A stretch of DNA of 58,270 nt from Planctomycetota bacterium. GTDB taxonomy: Bacteria; Planctomycetota; Planctomycetia; Planctomycetales; Planctomycetaceae. A program made the position numbers and the translations under genes. This document shows, piece after piece, positions 25,934 through 34,824 of this stretch. Position 1 is the first letter of the stretch, and each line of letters starts with the position of its first letter. The notes under the pieces were generated by a model. That model did not search any database. It saw only the letters and a list, made by a program, of their open reading frames with translations, and was not told the DNA's origin. Where the stretch lies: positions 1 through 58,270 of the forward strand of contig VGZH01000033.1 in the NCBI GenBank assembly GCA_016872645.1. The letters are read 5' to 3'.

Positions 25934-27296
25934 AGCTGTCGACTCCGATGATTGTTGAAAAGAACGGCGACACTGCCATCCGGACGTAACGCCGATCCCC
26001 AGTGACCACCGCGATCGCCGAGAAGCCGACTCCCTCGCGGACGTTGGTGATGATCGGGAAGAAGCCGATTGCTCCGGAGCCACCGGTGCCACCTCCGACG
26101 CCACCGCCTCCGATCCCGCCGCCGCCAAATCCGCCTCCGCCGGGAAATTGCCGCGACGTGCGGAACCCATTGGGATTCCGCACAACACCGTGGCCACCTC
26201 CGACAACAGGCGCTTCAATCGCGTCACGATCCAGCAGTGCTTGCCGTCGTCCGTCATTCAAAGACAGTTGAACAACTTTGTCTTTTCCATCGATGTTGAT
26301 GCTCATCGACTTGGTCGTTTCGTCAGGAGTGCCGACATAACGACGAATCGTCAACGTCGCGCGACGACCCACAACGTCGCCGTCGATCAAGCGAATGCGA
26401 GCCAGATAGTCTCCGGCCAGCGCGCTGGCATTGATGTACTCTTCAAAGCAATTCGCGGCTTTTGGACCGTAGCCGTCGTGCGTGCAGGCGCCGCCGGCAG
26501 TCGTCCACGGATTCTCCGACGAACAGATCCCACCATTTGGTTCTTCGACGCTCAAGTCCAAATCCGCATCGCCAGTCCAAGTGAGCTTCAGCATCAAGTC
26601 GCGCTGTTGAGCCACCACGACGGCCGCCTTAAGAGCGTCAGCCTCTGACGACTTGCCAGCTTTGCGAAGTGTTTCCTCAACGACCGCAGCTATGTTCTCG
26701 GCTTCGCGATGGTACGCCGGGTAACCTGGCAACCAGACATTTGTCAGCACCCCGGCCACCCCCCACTCGACTCCCTTTGTGTCGTTGAGTTCGCGAGCAA
26801 TCTGCAAGCCACGAAGGTACGGCTCAGGCCGAGTTGGCGCGATTCGAGCGGCTTGCTGGTACATCGCCAATGCTCGCTCATCCAAGCCTAATTGCTTGAG
26901 ATATGCCGCCGAGATCATCATCTCCGGAACGACGGCGGCGGTGAAATCGATACGCGACAGGATCACCCGTTCGATATCGGTCTTCGGACGCTTCGCGAGT
27001 TCCATCGATCGGCCGAGAACTTCATACATCCAAGGTTGTGGCGGTTGCTCGATGAGCGCGACTTCGATACACGCGATGGTGTGCTCGTACTGCCGATCCT
27101 CATGCAATTGTCGAACGATTTGAGCAATCGTTTCTGGCGTGGGCTTTTGCTCAACGAAATATCGCTGCCAGACTTCGCGCGGCGTTCCCTCGTCAAGTCT
27201 CGGAAGTTTGACCGACTTGCCCACACTGGCGGTTTTCGGCGGAGCGCCACTCCCTTTCTTGGCTTCTTCGCTGACTGACTCGCGGCCCTTCTGCAC
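25911..27296 (-). CDS. TPR-like/glycine-rich protein, probable frameshift-linked C-terminal part of the VWA protein
   Basis: 461 residues from the GTG at 27296. About 30-210 is helical and TPR-like (AAYLKQLGLDERALAMYQQA, RPEPYLRGLQIA); about 230-345 is a beta-rich domain starting LTWTGDADLDLSVEEPNG; a Gly-rich stretch follows (about 385-410), then a last beta strand region. The GTG has no convincing ribosome site and there is no ATG/GTG/TTG further up. The frame is nevertheless open for 44 more codons back to an A9 tract at the end of the VWA gene, where a -1 shift joins both frames. From memory, planctomycete homologues often carry both parts in one protein; treat that as inference. Confidence 0.8.
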   Translation of the reverse strand: MQKGRESVSEEAKKGSGAPPKTASVGKSVKLPRLDEGTPREVWQRYFVEQKPTPETIAQIVRQLHEDRQYEHTIACIEVALIEQPPQPWMYEVLGRSMELAKRPKTDIERVILSRIDFTAAVVPEMMISAAYLKQLGLDERALAMYQQAARIAPTRPEPYLRGLQIARELNDTKGVEWGVAGVLTNVWLPGYPAYHREAENIAAVVEETLRKAGKSSEADALKAAVVVAQQRDLMLKLTWTGDADLDLSVEEPNGGICSSENPWTTAGGACTHDGYGPKAANCFEEYINASALAGDYLARIRLIDGDVVGRRATLTIRRYVGTPDETTKSMSINIDGKDKVVQLSLNDGRRQALLDRDAIEAPVVGGGHGVVRNPNGFRTSRQFPGGGGFGGGGIGGGGVGGGTGGSGAIGFFPIITNVREGVGFSAIAVVTGDRRYVRMAVSPFFSTIIGVDSFTFPSSR

Positions 27297-27409
27297 TGCG
27301 GCTTTGTCCGAAAGTAACGCCTTAAACGACGCAGGAGAGTTCGTCTTCGACGACGAACTCTCCTGGCGTGATTTCTTCGAGTCTTGAGTCTCAACGAACC
27401 CGATTGGGA

Positions 27410-29998
27410 CTATTTCCGCGCGCTCGGCTTTTTTTTTGCCTCGTTGACCTTCTGATTGTTGAACGCGGGTGCCTGAACATTGGCCTGTCGCGGCGGCAGG
27501 TTGACCGGGATATTGAAGAAACCGCCGCCACCACCCTGTTGACCACCACCACCGAACCCGCCGCCGCCCATTCCGCCCATTCCGCCGCCCATCCCGCCCA
27601 TTCCGCCGCCGCCCATTCCGCCGCCCATTCCGCCGCCCATGCCGCCGCCGGGAGTCAAGATCACGACCAAGTCACCGACGGGATACACGCGCGTTTGCAG
27701 TCGTTCCTTCTCCTTGGCGAGCGTAGTAATCTTCATCACTTCGTCTTCGATGATGTAGGACAATTGCAATGGCTGCAGGATGATTTTCAGTGCGCTGCGC
27801 AGCTTCACGCCAGTCAACGTTTGTGTGACTGGTGTGTCTGTCGCGATGCCTTCTTCTTGCAAAGCTTCTTTGTCGAGGATGATCGGGATGTTGTGAAAGT
27901 CCGCCAGGAACGTGATCACGTCGGTCAACGGCTGGTCCTGGAAGTCGATTTCGGTCTGCTTGTCCAATTGAGCCGAGATGTTTTCTTCGGCTTTGCTCGA
28001 CTTGTGAAGATCCACCGAAGCGTATTGCTTGCGGCGTTCAGTCAGAGCCTTCCACACCTCCGGACGTGGATACAAGACCGGCGGTTCGTCCGGGAATGGG
28101 ACGTGCGACAATTCGACCTGTTCCAAGGTCTTGAGGAACTTCTCGGCTCGCAGGTTTCGCAGGCGGAACGCCATGTTGAGCTGGAACGAGGCCTCGGTAT
28201 TAAACCGTGCGGCAGCTGACACACCGTTGTTCGGTTTCATCTGCTGAGCCGCTTCCGCCGCCGCTTCCGCCTCGACGTAAGCTGCGTCATTGCCTCGTTC
28301 GCCGTCATGCATCAAAGCCCGGACGCGATCGATCAGGCTTTCGAGTTTCTCGTCTTCCAATCCGAGCTTTTCTTGCAATCGCTTTTCGGATTCCACAACC
28401 GCGATCCGCTCTTGCAGATGAATTTGCTTTTGATCGGCGACTTCCTTTTGAGCGCGTACGTCTGCGATCACGCCCTGCAACTGTTTGCCCAACTGTTGAC
28501 GCAAATCGATGGGTGCATCAATCGTGGATTTCACCTGACCGTAGGCTCGCTTCAAGATTGTGACAGCGTTGTCTGGTTCAGTGGCTTCCTTTCGACGCGC
28601 TTCTTGGATCGCTCGCGAAACCTCGAGTCGCAGCTTTTCACCGATGACCTGCTGGCGATCGACCTCGTCCTGAATCAGGCTGCGTCCATCCGACGGATTC
28701 GGTTGAAATTCGTCGCGATTGAGCAGGCTGCCTTCGGCGGGCTTCTCTTCCGCTTGTGCTACCTGACGGCTCACCGGCTTGACCTTGAGCGTCGGCTGGG
28801 GTTCCAACAGCAACTTGGCCTGTGCATTTGCAGGATCAAGTTCCTGAATCGTGTGTCCAATTCGTTCGACCTCACGCTGCTGCCGACGGCCTTGAGCGGC
28901 GACTCCCTCGGCAGTGAGCAACTCAATCCGCTGATCGAATTCGTTCCAGGCCGCCGTCAGCAATTCACGGCCAGCATACGGCACCAAGCCACTGTCTTTT
29001 CCCGCTTGGCGAAATGCCGCGGCGACAAAGGGCGCTGCCGTCTCACTTCGCAATGAATCGACAGACCACTGCATCCGCACCGGTTGACCAGCGAATTGTC
29101 CTGCAGCCGTCAGTGACGTCTCGTCGGACAGTTGGCCTTGAGCCAACACGAATGTCTCTCGATCCGCACGCAATGGCAGAGCCTGCGCGGACGCGAGTTT
29201 CAATTCCGAACCTGTGATGTCCAACTGCTCAGGATAGAAAACGGATGAGGTAGCCGCTTTCGCAAGTTGTTGGCCGACCTTACCAGCGTCGCTGGCAGCC
29301 GATGTCGCGTCCCCCCCATCATCAATCATCACGACACCACCAGTATGCTGAGCCAGCATTCCCAGCAGTTTCAAATCGCGACGCCGTCCCACGGCATAGC
29401 TCGAGACCGGCACTTGTCGAGATCGCAGATTCTCCAAAGACCGACGTAACGAATCATGAGGCAGCAAGTTGGCGGTGCTCATTCCGTCGCCGATGTACAG
29501 AACCGTGGAGCTGGTTGATTTCGGCAACACGTCATTGATGGCATCCAGGGCGACTTGCAGGTTGGTCGCTCCCAACGGAGCTCGTTGCTTCAGTGCGGAA
29601 ACCGCATCGCGAATGGCATCACTGTTCGGGGCGACGAAATCGGCCGTCAATCGTGTCGCTTGCACGTCAATCGCGAACAGGCTCACGCGGTCGTCGCCGG
29701 GCAGATCGCGGAGGAACGCTTGCAACACACCCAAGGCTTGCGTGCGATGCTCGCCGAACTGGCTGGCCGAGGTGTCCATCAACACGACGTGGTGACGGAC
29801 GGTCTGCGCTTCGGGAAGGTCTTTGGCTCGTAGACCGATCGCGACGAATGTCTCGCCCGACGGTTCGGTGTACCTCAACACCTCGCCGCTCGATTTGACG
29901 GCGACCGGGCGTTCGACCGCCCAGGTGGCATTCAATGGCAGCACACTCAAACAAGATCCCAACACGACACGAGCGAAGAGTTGCGATGAACGAGACAT
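27410..29998 (-). CDS. exported VWA-domain protein with secretin-like STN domain
   Basis: 862 residues. Signal peptide 1-27 (VVLGSCLSVLPLNATWA). VWA domain about 68-240 with intact MIDAS DTSAS (75-79). About 340-600 has helical and coiled segments rich in charged residues. An STN/secretin-N-like domain follows (EIDFQDQPLTDVITFLADFH ... VTQTLTGVKLRSALKIILQP). The end is a Met/Gly-rich tract (MGGGMGG repeats) and the AKKKPSARK tail. ATG at 29998 has GGAG six bases upstream. Probably periplasmic or envelope-bound, with metal-dependent binding. The stop lies five codons after the A9 tract. Confidence 0.88.
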   Translation of the reverse strand: MSRSSQLFARVVLGSCLSVLPLNATWAVERPVAVKSSGEVLRYTEPSGETFVAIGLRAKDLPEAQTVRHHVVLMDTSASQFGEHRTQALGVLQAFLRDLPGDDRVSLFAIDVQATRLTADFVAPNSDAIRDAVSALKQRAPLGATNLQVALDAINDVLPKSTSSTVLYIGDGMSTANLLPHDSLRRSLENLRSRQVPVSSYAVGRRRDLKLLGMLAQHTGGVVMIDDGGDATSAASDAGKVGQQLAKAATSSVFYPEQLDITGSELKLASAQALPLRADRETFVLAQGQLSDETSLTAAGQFAGQPVRMQWSVDSLRSETAAPFVAAAFRQAGKDSGLVPYAGRELLTAAWNEFDQRIELLTAEGVAAQGRRQQREVERIGHTIQELDPANAQAKLLLEPQPTLKVKPVSRQVAQAEEKPAEGSLLNRDEFQPNPSDGRSLIQDEVDRQQVIGEKLRLEVSRAIQEARRKEATEPDNAVTILKRAYGQVKSTIDAPIDLRQQLGKQLQGVIADVRAQKEVADQKQIHLQERIAVVESEKRLQEKLGLEDEKLESLIDRVRALMHDGERGNDAAYVEAEAAAEAAQQMKPNNGVSAAARFNTEASFQLNMAFRLRNLRAEKFLKTLEQVELSHVPFPDEPPVLYPRPEVWKALTERRKQYASVDLHKSSKAEENISAQLDKQTEIDFQDQPLTDVITFLADFHNIPIILDKEALQEEGIATDTPVTQTLTGVKLRSALKIILQPLQLSYIIEDEVMKITTLAKEKERLQTRVYPVGDLVVILTPGGGMGGGMGGGMGGGGMGGMGGGMGGMGGGGFGGGGQQGGGGGFFNIPVNLPPRQANVQAPAFNNQKVNEAKKKPSARK
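27428..27453 (-). other. candidate -1 frameshift / slippage site
   Basis: Nine A residues on the minus strand (plus T9 at 27429-27437) are phased GCA AAA AAA AAG, which contains the A AAA AAG heptamer used in E. coli dnaX. AGAAGG, a Shine-Dalgarno-like hexamer, lies ten bases upstream of the A run (27448-27453), the position of the dnaX stimulator. The zero frame stops at 27410; the -1 frame is open to 25911. Confidence 0.65.
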
Positions 29999-30148
29999 GA
30001 GCCACTCCTGATTGCGATGAACTGCGGCGACGTCCGAACGGACGATCTCCAGCGCGGAAGGCGACCGCATCTTACTCAGTGATTCGGACAGAATAGAACC
30101 TTTTTTTGCCGAGATTCTCCTCCAAGCCCAATTTGCCTCGAGTTGCTA

Positions 30149-30165
30149 GCTTGCGGCTCGCAAGC
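30149..30165. repeat. strong small palindrome in the divergent spacer
   Basis: GCTTGCG-gct-CGCAAGC, with outer GTTGCT/AGCAAC arms at 30142-30147 and 30170-30175, separated by small bulges. It lies in the 360-base divergent region 29999-30358, which holds no gene that I can support. It may be a REP-like hairpin. Confidence 0.5.
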
Positions 30166-30358
30166 CCCGAGCAACCGGTTTCGCAGGCATGAAAGTTTCG
30201 GCGTGCTCAACCGCGACGACTCGCTGCCACGAACTCTCACGATTCGCCTGATTCTTCCGACCTTGCCAGCCCGATGAACTCCGTGAGAGCAGATCGGACG
30301 TCGCCGGCCGATCAAACGGACATGGGAGTCCGTGCTTCGTATTCCGAAGGAGCGGATC

Positions 30359-31858
30359 ATGCGGCACGATCGATGTCGGATTTTGACGGCCGCACTGACA
30401 ATACTGCTGTCCGCAAGCAGTTGGCTGGCGGTGCAGTCCGCTCGGCCAGCACGAACTCTGGAACTGGTACAGGTGTCGGACTGGCAAACGCAAACCTGGT
30501 ATCAACTCGACGGCCATGGACCATCCACGACCTGCGATCTTCAACCTGGGCATCGTTACCGGCTCGTTCTGGGATGCCTGAGCGAAGGAACTCAAACCCA
30601 CAGCGTGAGCGTTCACTTGACGGCGTTGCGATCCTGTCCGCGTGACGGCGACCGAAAAGTGCTGAAGGCGGAACCACTCGCTCAGATTGTCAATCGGTGG
30701 CCCGAACCGCGCGCCGTGACCAGCCGTTGTCTGGCACCTGTCATCGGTTCGTCTCAGCCGCTCGTTTCGCCACGAGAGTTTTATTTGCACGTCACGGATG
30801 GCGATCTCGATGATCCGAAGCAGTACGCGCGAATCACAGCCGTCAATGTGGCTTGTGGGACTCGCGTGCGAGTCTTCGTCGACCAGCAGCTTACTTCTGG
30901 CGAGGTTACGCAATCGCGGATCGACGCACTGGTGCGCCAGCTGGATGACGATGTCATACCACGTGTGGAATCACAGTTCGGCCCGTTGTGCGACGTGGAC
31001 GGCGACGGCTGCTTGGCGATCGTATTGACCCCCTGGCTATCGCGGTTGCAGGGCGGACGCACATCGGTTGGCGGCATGGTGCGCAGCAGTGATTTTCAAC
31101 AGTGCGCGTTACCGCCGTTGGGTAATCGTTGCGACATGCTGTTTCTGAACTCGTCTTTGCCGAACGATTCGGCGTTGCGCGATTTGCTTTCGCACGAGGT
31201 TGCTCATGCAGCCTGCATCAGTCAGCGTGTGTCCAGCAGAATTGGCACGTTTCGCGACGAAGAGGATTGGCTCAGCGAAGCCCTCGCACACCTTGCCGAA
31301 CCAAGCTGGAGCAATCTGGATCATCGAATCGCGGCATTCCTTGACGATCCTTCGCAGTATCCATTGGTCGTTTCGGATTATTACCGAGCCGGTCTGTGGC
31401 GCAATCCCGGCTGCCGTGGAGCCACTTATCTTTTTGCTCGCTGGTGCATTGGAGCCAGCGATCCGAAGCTCGTCCGGCAATTGGCGCAATCGAAAAATCG
31501 TGGCCGGAGGAACCTCGAGCAGGCAACGGGCCGACGATTCGAGGATTTGTTCCGCGCCTGGCAATTGTCACTCGCAGACGACGAAGAACTCGCTGCACCG
31601 GATTTGCAAAGCGTGTTGCATCGCCTCGGTTCCGCAGGCCTGCAACCCAAAATTTGTTGCGACGGTTCCAGCGAACACGTGCTGCAGGTCCGAGGGACCG
31701 CGTTCACCGTTGTCGATCTGCGAGTGGACGAGTTCTCGCCACGAACGCTGTGGATCGCTGGAGATACGGCCGCGAAATGGCAATTTTCGATTTGCCGATG
31801 TTCCGATGAATCACTCGGTAAGTCGGATCGGAGTTCGTTGGCGGCGACCCCACGTTGA
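30359..31858 (+). CDS. exported M30-like zinc metalloprotease
   Basis: 499 residues with a signal peptide (residues 1-28, ILTAALTILLSASSWLA). About 190-240 reads CDVDGDGCLAIVLTPW, matching the D-x-D-x-D/N-G-x-h-x-I-h strand that precedes the active site in hyicolysin-like (M30) peptidases. About 265-320 contains MLFLNSSLPND and the zinc motif SHEVAHAA (HExxH) followed by WLSEALAHLAE, whose Glu is the likely third ligand. AAGGAG six bases before the ATG at 30359 fixes the start. The C-terminal 100 residues are beta-rich. It is divergent from the VWA gene. Substrate unknown. Confidence 0.75.
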   Translation: MRHDRCRILTAALTILLSASSWLAVQSARPARTLELVQVSDWQTQTWYQLDGHGPSTTCDLQPGHRYRLVLGCLSEGTQTHSVSVHLTALRSCPRDGDRKVLKAEPLAQIVNRWPEPRAVTSRCLAPVIGSSQPLVSPREFYLHVTDGDLDDPKQYARITAVNVACGTRVRVFVDQQLTSGEVTQSRIDALVRQLDDDVIPRVESQFGPLCDVDGDGCLAIVLTPWLSRLQGGRTSVGGMVRSSDFQQCALPPLGNRCDMLFLNSSLPNDSALRDLLSHEVAHAACISQRVSSRIGTFRDEEDWLSEALAHLAEPSWSNLDHRIAAFLDDPSQYPLVVSDYYRAGLWRNPGCRGATYLFARWCIGASDPKLVRQLAQSKNRGRRNLEQATGRRFEDLFRAWQLSLADDEELAAPDLQSVLHRLGSAGLQPKICCDGSSEHVLQVRGTAFTVVDLRVDEFSPRTLWIAGDTAAKWQFSICRCSDESLGKSDRSSLAATPR

Positions 31859-31883
31859 TGACGTGGTCGTCGGTTCGATCTGC

Positions 31884-32657
31884 TCAGTTGAATTCTAACG
31901 TCGTGCCAGGTTCGGCGATCTGGACGTTGGAGAGTTGCAAGTCCCGCAGTTCGTTAAGGGTTGGATTCTCGAACGCCAACTTGATGTGGATGACATGCAC
32001 CGGAATGGACCGTTTGAGCTTGGTCAATTCCTCACGAAAAAGTTGCGGTGTGAGGTGCGCGGCCTTATCAGCCAGCCATCGCATCGAGTTCGGAAAACTG
32101 GCTTCCAAGAAGATCCCCCTCAGGCCAGATATTTGATTGGCGATTTCCCAGACACGTTCCGATGGACCGGTATCCGAGACGAACATCACGGCCACGCTGG
32201 TCGCAATTTCTTCCACGAGAAATCCGAACGCGGGCACGACGTGTTTCAATTCAATCGGCGTGATTCGCAGTCCCTCGACTTCGACTGGCTGCTCCGCCGA
32301 AAGTGTGTTGAGCTGCAGAAATGGAGATTCCTCGCCGGACAGCCGGATCATGTCGGGCCAGAGCCGGTCATTGAAAATATCGCGTTGCAGCGTCTCCAAT
32401 ACTTGCGGATTGCCCCAGACCGACGGACAGTCGGGACCATACATGTAGACGTTGTCGATGAAAATCGGCAGCGTCGCCACATGGTCAAGATGCGAATGCG
32501 ACAGAAAAACGTGACGCACGCGGCGTTGCGCATCCAACGGCGACAACAACCCCAATACCCCGGCGTCGATCGCCACGCTGTCGTTGATGACGTACGTCGC
32601 CAGAATCTGATGACGATTCGAATCACCGACGGACGACGGGACGATGTGAACTTTCAT
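31884..32657 (-). CDS. MBL-fold hydrolase, class II cyclic-nucleotide phosphodiesterase-like
   Basis: 257 residues. FLSHSHLDHVATLPIFIDN is the metal-binding SHxHxDH motif in the form seen in class II 3',5'-cyclic-nucleotide phosphodiesterases (CpdP/PDE1). His in ELKHVVPAFG, Asp in MFVSDTGPSERVW and a late His in HVIHIKLAFENP supply further metal ligands. The gene starts 30 bp after the nucleotide cyclase on the same strand, so the pair probably makes and degrades the same messenger. ATG at 32657 gives a short N-terminal strand as usual. General MBL function is sure, the PDE assignment is inference from motif and context. Confidence 0.8.
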   Translation of the reverse strand: MKVHIVPSSVGDSNRHQILATYVINDSVAIDAGVLGLLSPLDAQRRVRHVFLSHSHLDHVATLPIFIDNVYMYGPDCPSVWGNPQVLETLQRDIFNDRLWPDMIRLSGEESPFLQLNTLSAEQPVEVEGLRITPIELKHVVPAFGFLVEEIATSVAVMFVSDTGPSERVWEIANQISGLRGIFLEASFPNSMRWLADKAAHLTPQLFREELTKLKRSIPVHVIHIKLAFENPTLNELRDLQLSNVQIAEPGTTLEFN

Positions 32658-32687
32658 AATCGATTACTCAGGGACGCCCGGGCTGCT

Positions 32688-34454
32688 TCATTTGGTTTGC
32701 ATCACAATTACCCCATTCCAATTTGGGGGTGGCTTGCTGATGTGCTGCGCGATGAACTGCATCAAATAGTCCTTGACCCGGTCCTGTTCAGGCAAAAGTT
32801 TGAGCATGTCGAGTGCTTCACGCCAAGATCCTGCGGCGAACAAATCCCAGGCGGACTCGTAGATCTTGATCGCATCATCGGTGAGCAACGAGTCCACTTC
32901 CTCTGATGGCAGCAATTGGCTCAGCATCAATTCGGTACTCATCCCGGCAGGCCGAAATCGGCCGATCCGCCGCAAGCGTCCCTCGGAAGCCGGCAATTGT
33001 CCGCGGACAAAATCGGCGGTGGACTCGTCAAGCAAGATGGAAGCGCCAAGCATTTTTGTCAGCCCTTCGAGTCTCGCGCCAAGGTTTACCGTCGGGCCAA
33101 ATGCGCCGACTTTAATCTGTTCCTTTGTTCCGATTTTTCCAGCGATGGCGCGGCCGTGAGCGACTCCGATCCCCACTTGAAATCCCGCCAGCGAGTGTCG
33201 CGAGTCATGGAACGCGTGCTGAAATTCTTGCTGAATGTGCAAAGCGGCTCGGCATGCTGATAGCCGGTCGTCCTCACGCGGAGCGGGCCAGCCCCAAAAT
33301 CCGAGTGCCGCGTCTCCTTGAAAATCAGCGATGACTCCGTCGTATTTAATGATCCCGCAGGTCATGACCCCCAACGCATCGCTGACCCGATCGAGCAACT
33401 CACGCAGTCCGTGTTGAGCCTGCTCTGACTTCTTCGAGAAACCATGCACATCGCAAAAAAGAACCGTGATGTCGCTCTCTTGCGGTTCCAACAGCTGCTG
33501 GAAATCGGTCTGTCGCAGCGTCTCCAGCACGGTCGGCGAAAAAAACTGGCTGAGTACTGCCTGTTGTTTCGACAACAACCGAACATGGCGAATCGAACCG
33601 ATGAACTCGCTGATGAGCTCCGTGAATCGCAGGTCGCCTTTGAGCTGATCCTCACCGGAAAAACTCCCCGAAATGCTGTCCTTCTGTCCGGAGACATACA
33701 AGCACCAGCCGCGGCTGGCTTCACCCCGAAATGGCATACAGAACGCCCAGTCCAACGATCCGCTGATGGTGAACGCTGGGTTTGACTCCTCGCTGTCGGC
33801 CCAAATATGCAACAAGCCTTGGCCGAGCTGTAATGCCTTGAGCATGAGTCTTCGACTGGGGTTGAACCGTCCCACCCCGTCATCGCGATTGTCCCAGCGC
33901 ATCATCTTCGGCTGCGCGTCGGCACTGAAGTCGTCGAAGGCCACGACGGCAGCGGCTTTTGCGGCCGGGATCGCCTCCAAGATTAAGCGGGCCACGCGGC
34001 TCGCGAGCTCTTCATCCGTGTTAGTCTGCGCAATGGCCTTTGGCAACTTAGTCAACACTTGTAACCGCTGGTCGGCATTCTGAAACGCGACTTTGCTAAG
34101 CTCGTCTGAATGAAATGACCGTTCCGATACCGGTGTCTTCGAGTCATTTTCCAGATCAGCAGAGACCAACTGAAAGACGGTATGGCCTATCCGAAATTGC
34201 TCCCCGGTCTTTACCCACACCTCTGTCTGATCGGCCTCTTGAAAGTAGATCGGATTGCGCGCCGAATCTAATCGGCGGACACGCAATTGTCCGTCGACCA
34301 TCTGCACCTCTGCATGCTCGCGAGAGATCAGGGCGTCCCAAGGGACCTCCCATCCGCTGCGAGGCGCACGCCCAATCCGGATGATCTCACCCGGCTGAAT
34401 GTGGCGTCGCCACCGCTGCATCGGCTCCGGGCCGCAAGCAACCAATTGCGCCAT
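32688..34454 (-). CDS. FHA-GAF class III nucleotide cyclase with altered purine-selecting residues
   Basis: 588 residues. FHA domain about 1-100 (RIGRAPRSG, ISREHAEV), GAF-like about 120-290, cyclase about 325-500, helical tail. Metal ligands Asp335 (FCDVHGFS) and Asp381 (FQGDAALGFWG), transition-state Asn457 and Arg461 (TVNLGARLE) are present. The position of the adenine-contacting Lys is Asp377 (IADFQGD) and that of the second base-contacting Asp is Gly450 by motif spacing. Thus it should be catalytic, but the base specificity cannot be assumed to be ATP. Cytosolic, no TM. FHA suggests control by phospho-threonine. Operon with the MBL phosphodiesterase downstream. Confidence 0.9.
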   Translation of the reverse strand: MAQLVACGPEPMQRWRRHIQPGEIIRIGRAPRSGWEVPWDALISREHAEVQMVDGQLRVRRLDSARNPIYFQEADQTEVWVKTGEQFRIGHTVFQLVSADLENDSKTPVSERSFHSDELSKVAFQNADQRLQVLTKLPKAIAQTNTDEELASRVARLILEAIPAAKAAAVVAFDDFSADAQPKMMRWDNRDDGVGRFNPSRRLMLKALQLGQGLLHIWADSEESNPAFTISGSLDWAFCMPFRGEASRGWCLYVSGQKDSISGSFSGEDQLKGDLRFTELISEFIGSIRHVRLLSKQQAVLSQFFSPTVLETLRQTDFQQLLEPQESDITVLFCDVHGFSKKSEQAQHGLRELLDRVSDALGVMTCGIIKYDGVIADFQGDAALGFWGWPAPREDDRLSACRAALHIQQEFQHAFHDSRHSLAGFQVGIGVAHGRAIAGKIGTKEQIKVGAFGPTVNLGARLEGLTKMLGASILLDESTADFVRGQLPASEGRLRRIGRFRPAGMSTELMLSQLLPSEEVDSLLTDDAIKIYESAWDLFAAGSWREALDMLKLLPEQDRVKDYLMQFIAQHISKPPPNWNGVIVMQTK

Positions 34455-34824
34455 CCGACGTACCTCGCTGTCTCGTTACTTCGGGACCACAAAATATCCC
34501 ACTCTGAAAGCAGTCATCAAGCACTTAGGCAATCAGAAACCCAATTTCGCCGCGACATTTCTTAGCTATGCCGGTGAGGCAGTTGTCGCCCACACCGGCA
34601 AAAGTTGCCGAATTCGCTGCGAGAATGACGGTGAACCCTACGAAAGCCGTTTGAGTCTGCAACTCAACTTGCCCAACTGTTGCGACCATGGCATTCTGCG
34701 AGTTGTCTATATTCGACACAGCCTCTTTCCTCATCGCATGCAACTTGGACCCAGTCAATCGCCGATAGAGGCGAGAGTGAAGTTGGTTACTCCAGCTAGC
34801 GGCTCAACGAACAGGGAAAGTTCG
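34455..34824. promoter_or_regulatory. 370-base divergent spacer between cyclase and barrel gene
   Basis: No gene is supported. It contains a perfect inverted repeat GCCGGTG (34570-34576) / CACCGGC (34593-34599) followed by AAAA, and a TATATT hexamer near 34710 without a good -35. The frame of the downstream gene is open here but the residues look non-coding. Confidence 0.4.

Noticed and set aside
27550-27655. GGC/ATG-rich repeated tract read as a possible tandem repeat or CRISPR-like array
   Set aside because: It encodes the Met/Gly-rich tail of the VWA protein; no spacers and no regular repeat unit.
34399-34824. 142-codon N-terminal extension of the barrel gene
   Set aside because: The residues look non-coding; the ATG at 34825 has a good ribosome site and begins a signal peptide.
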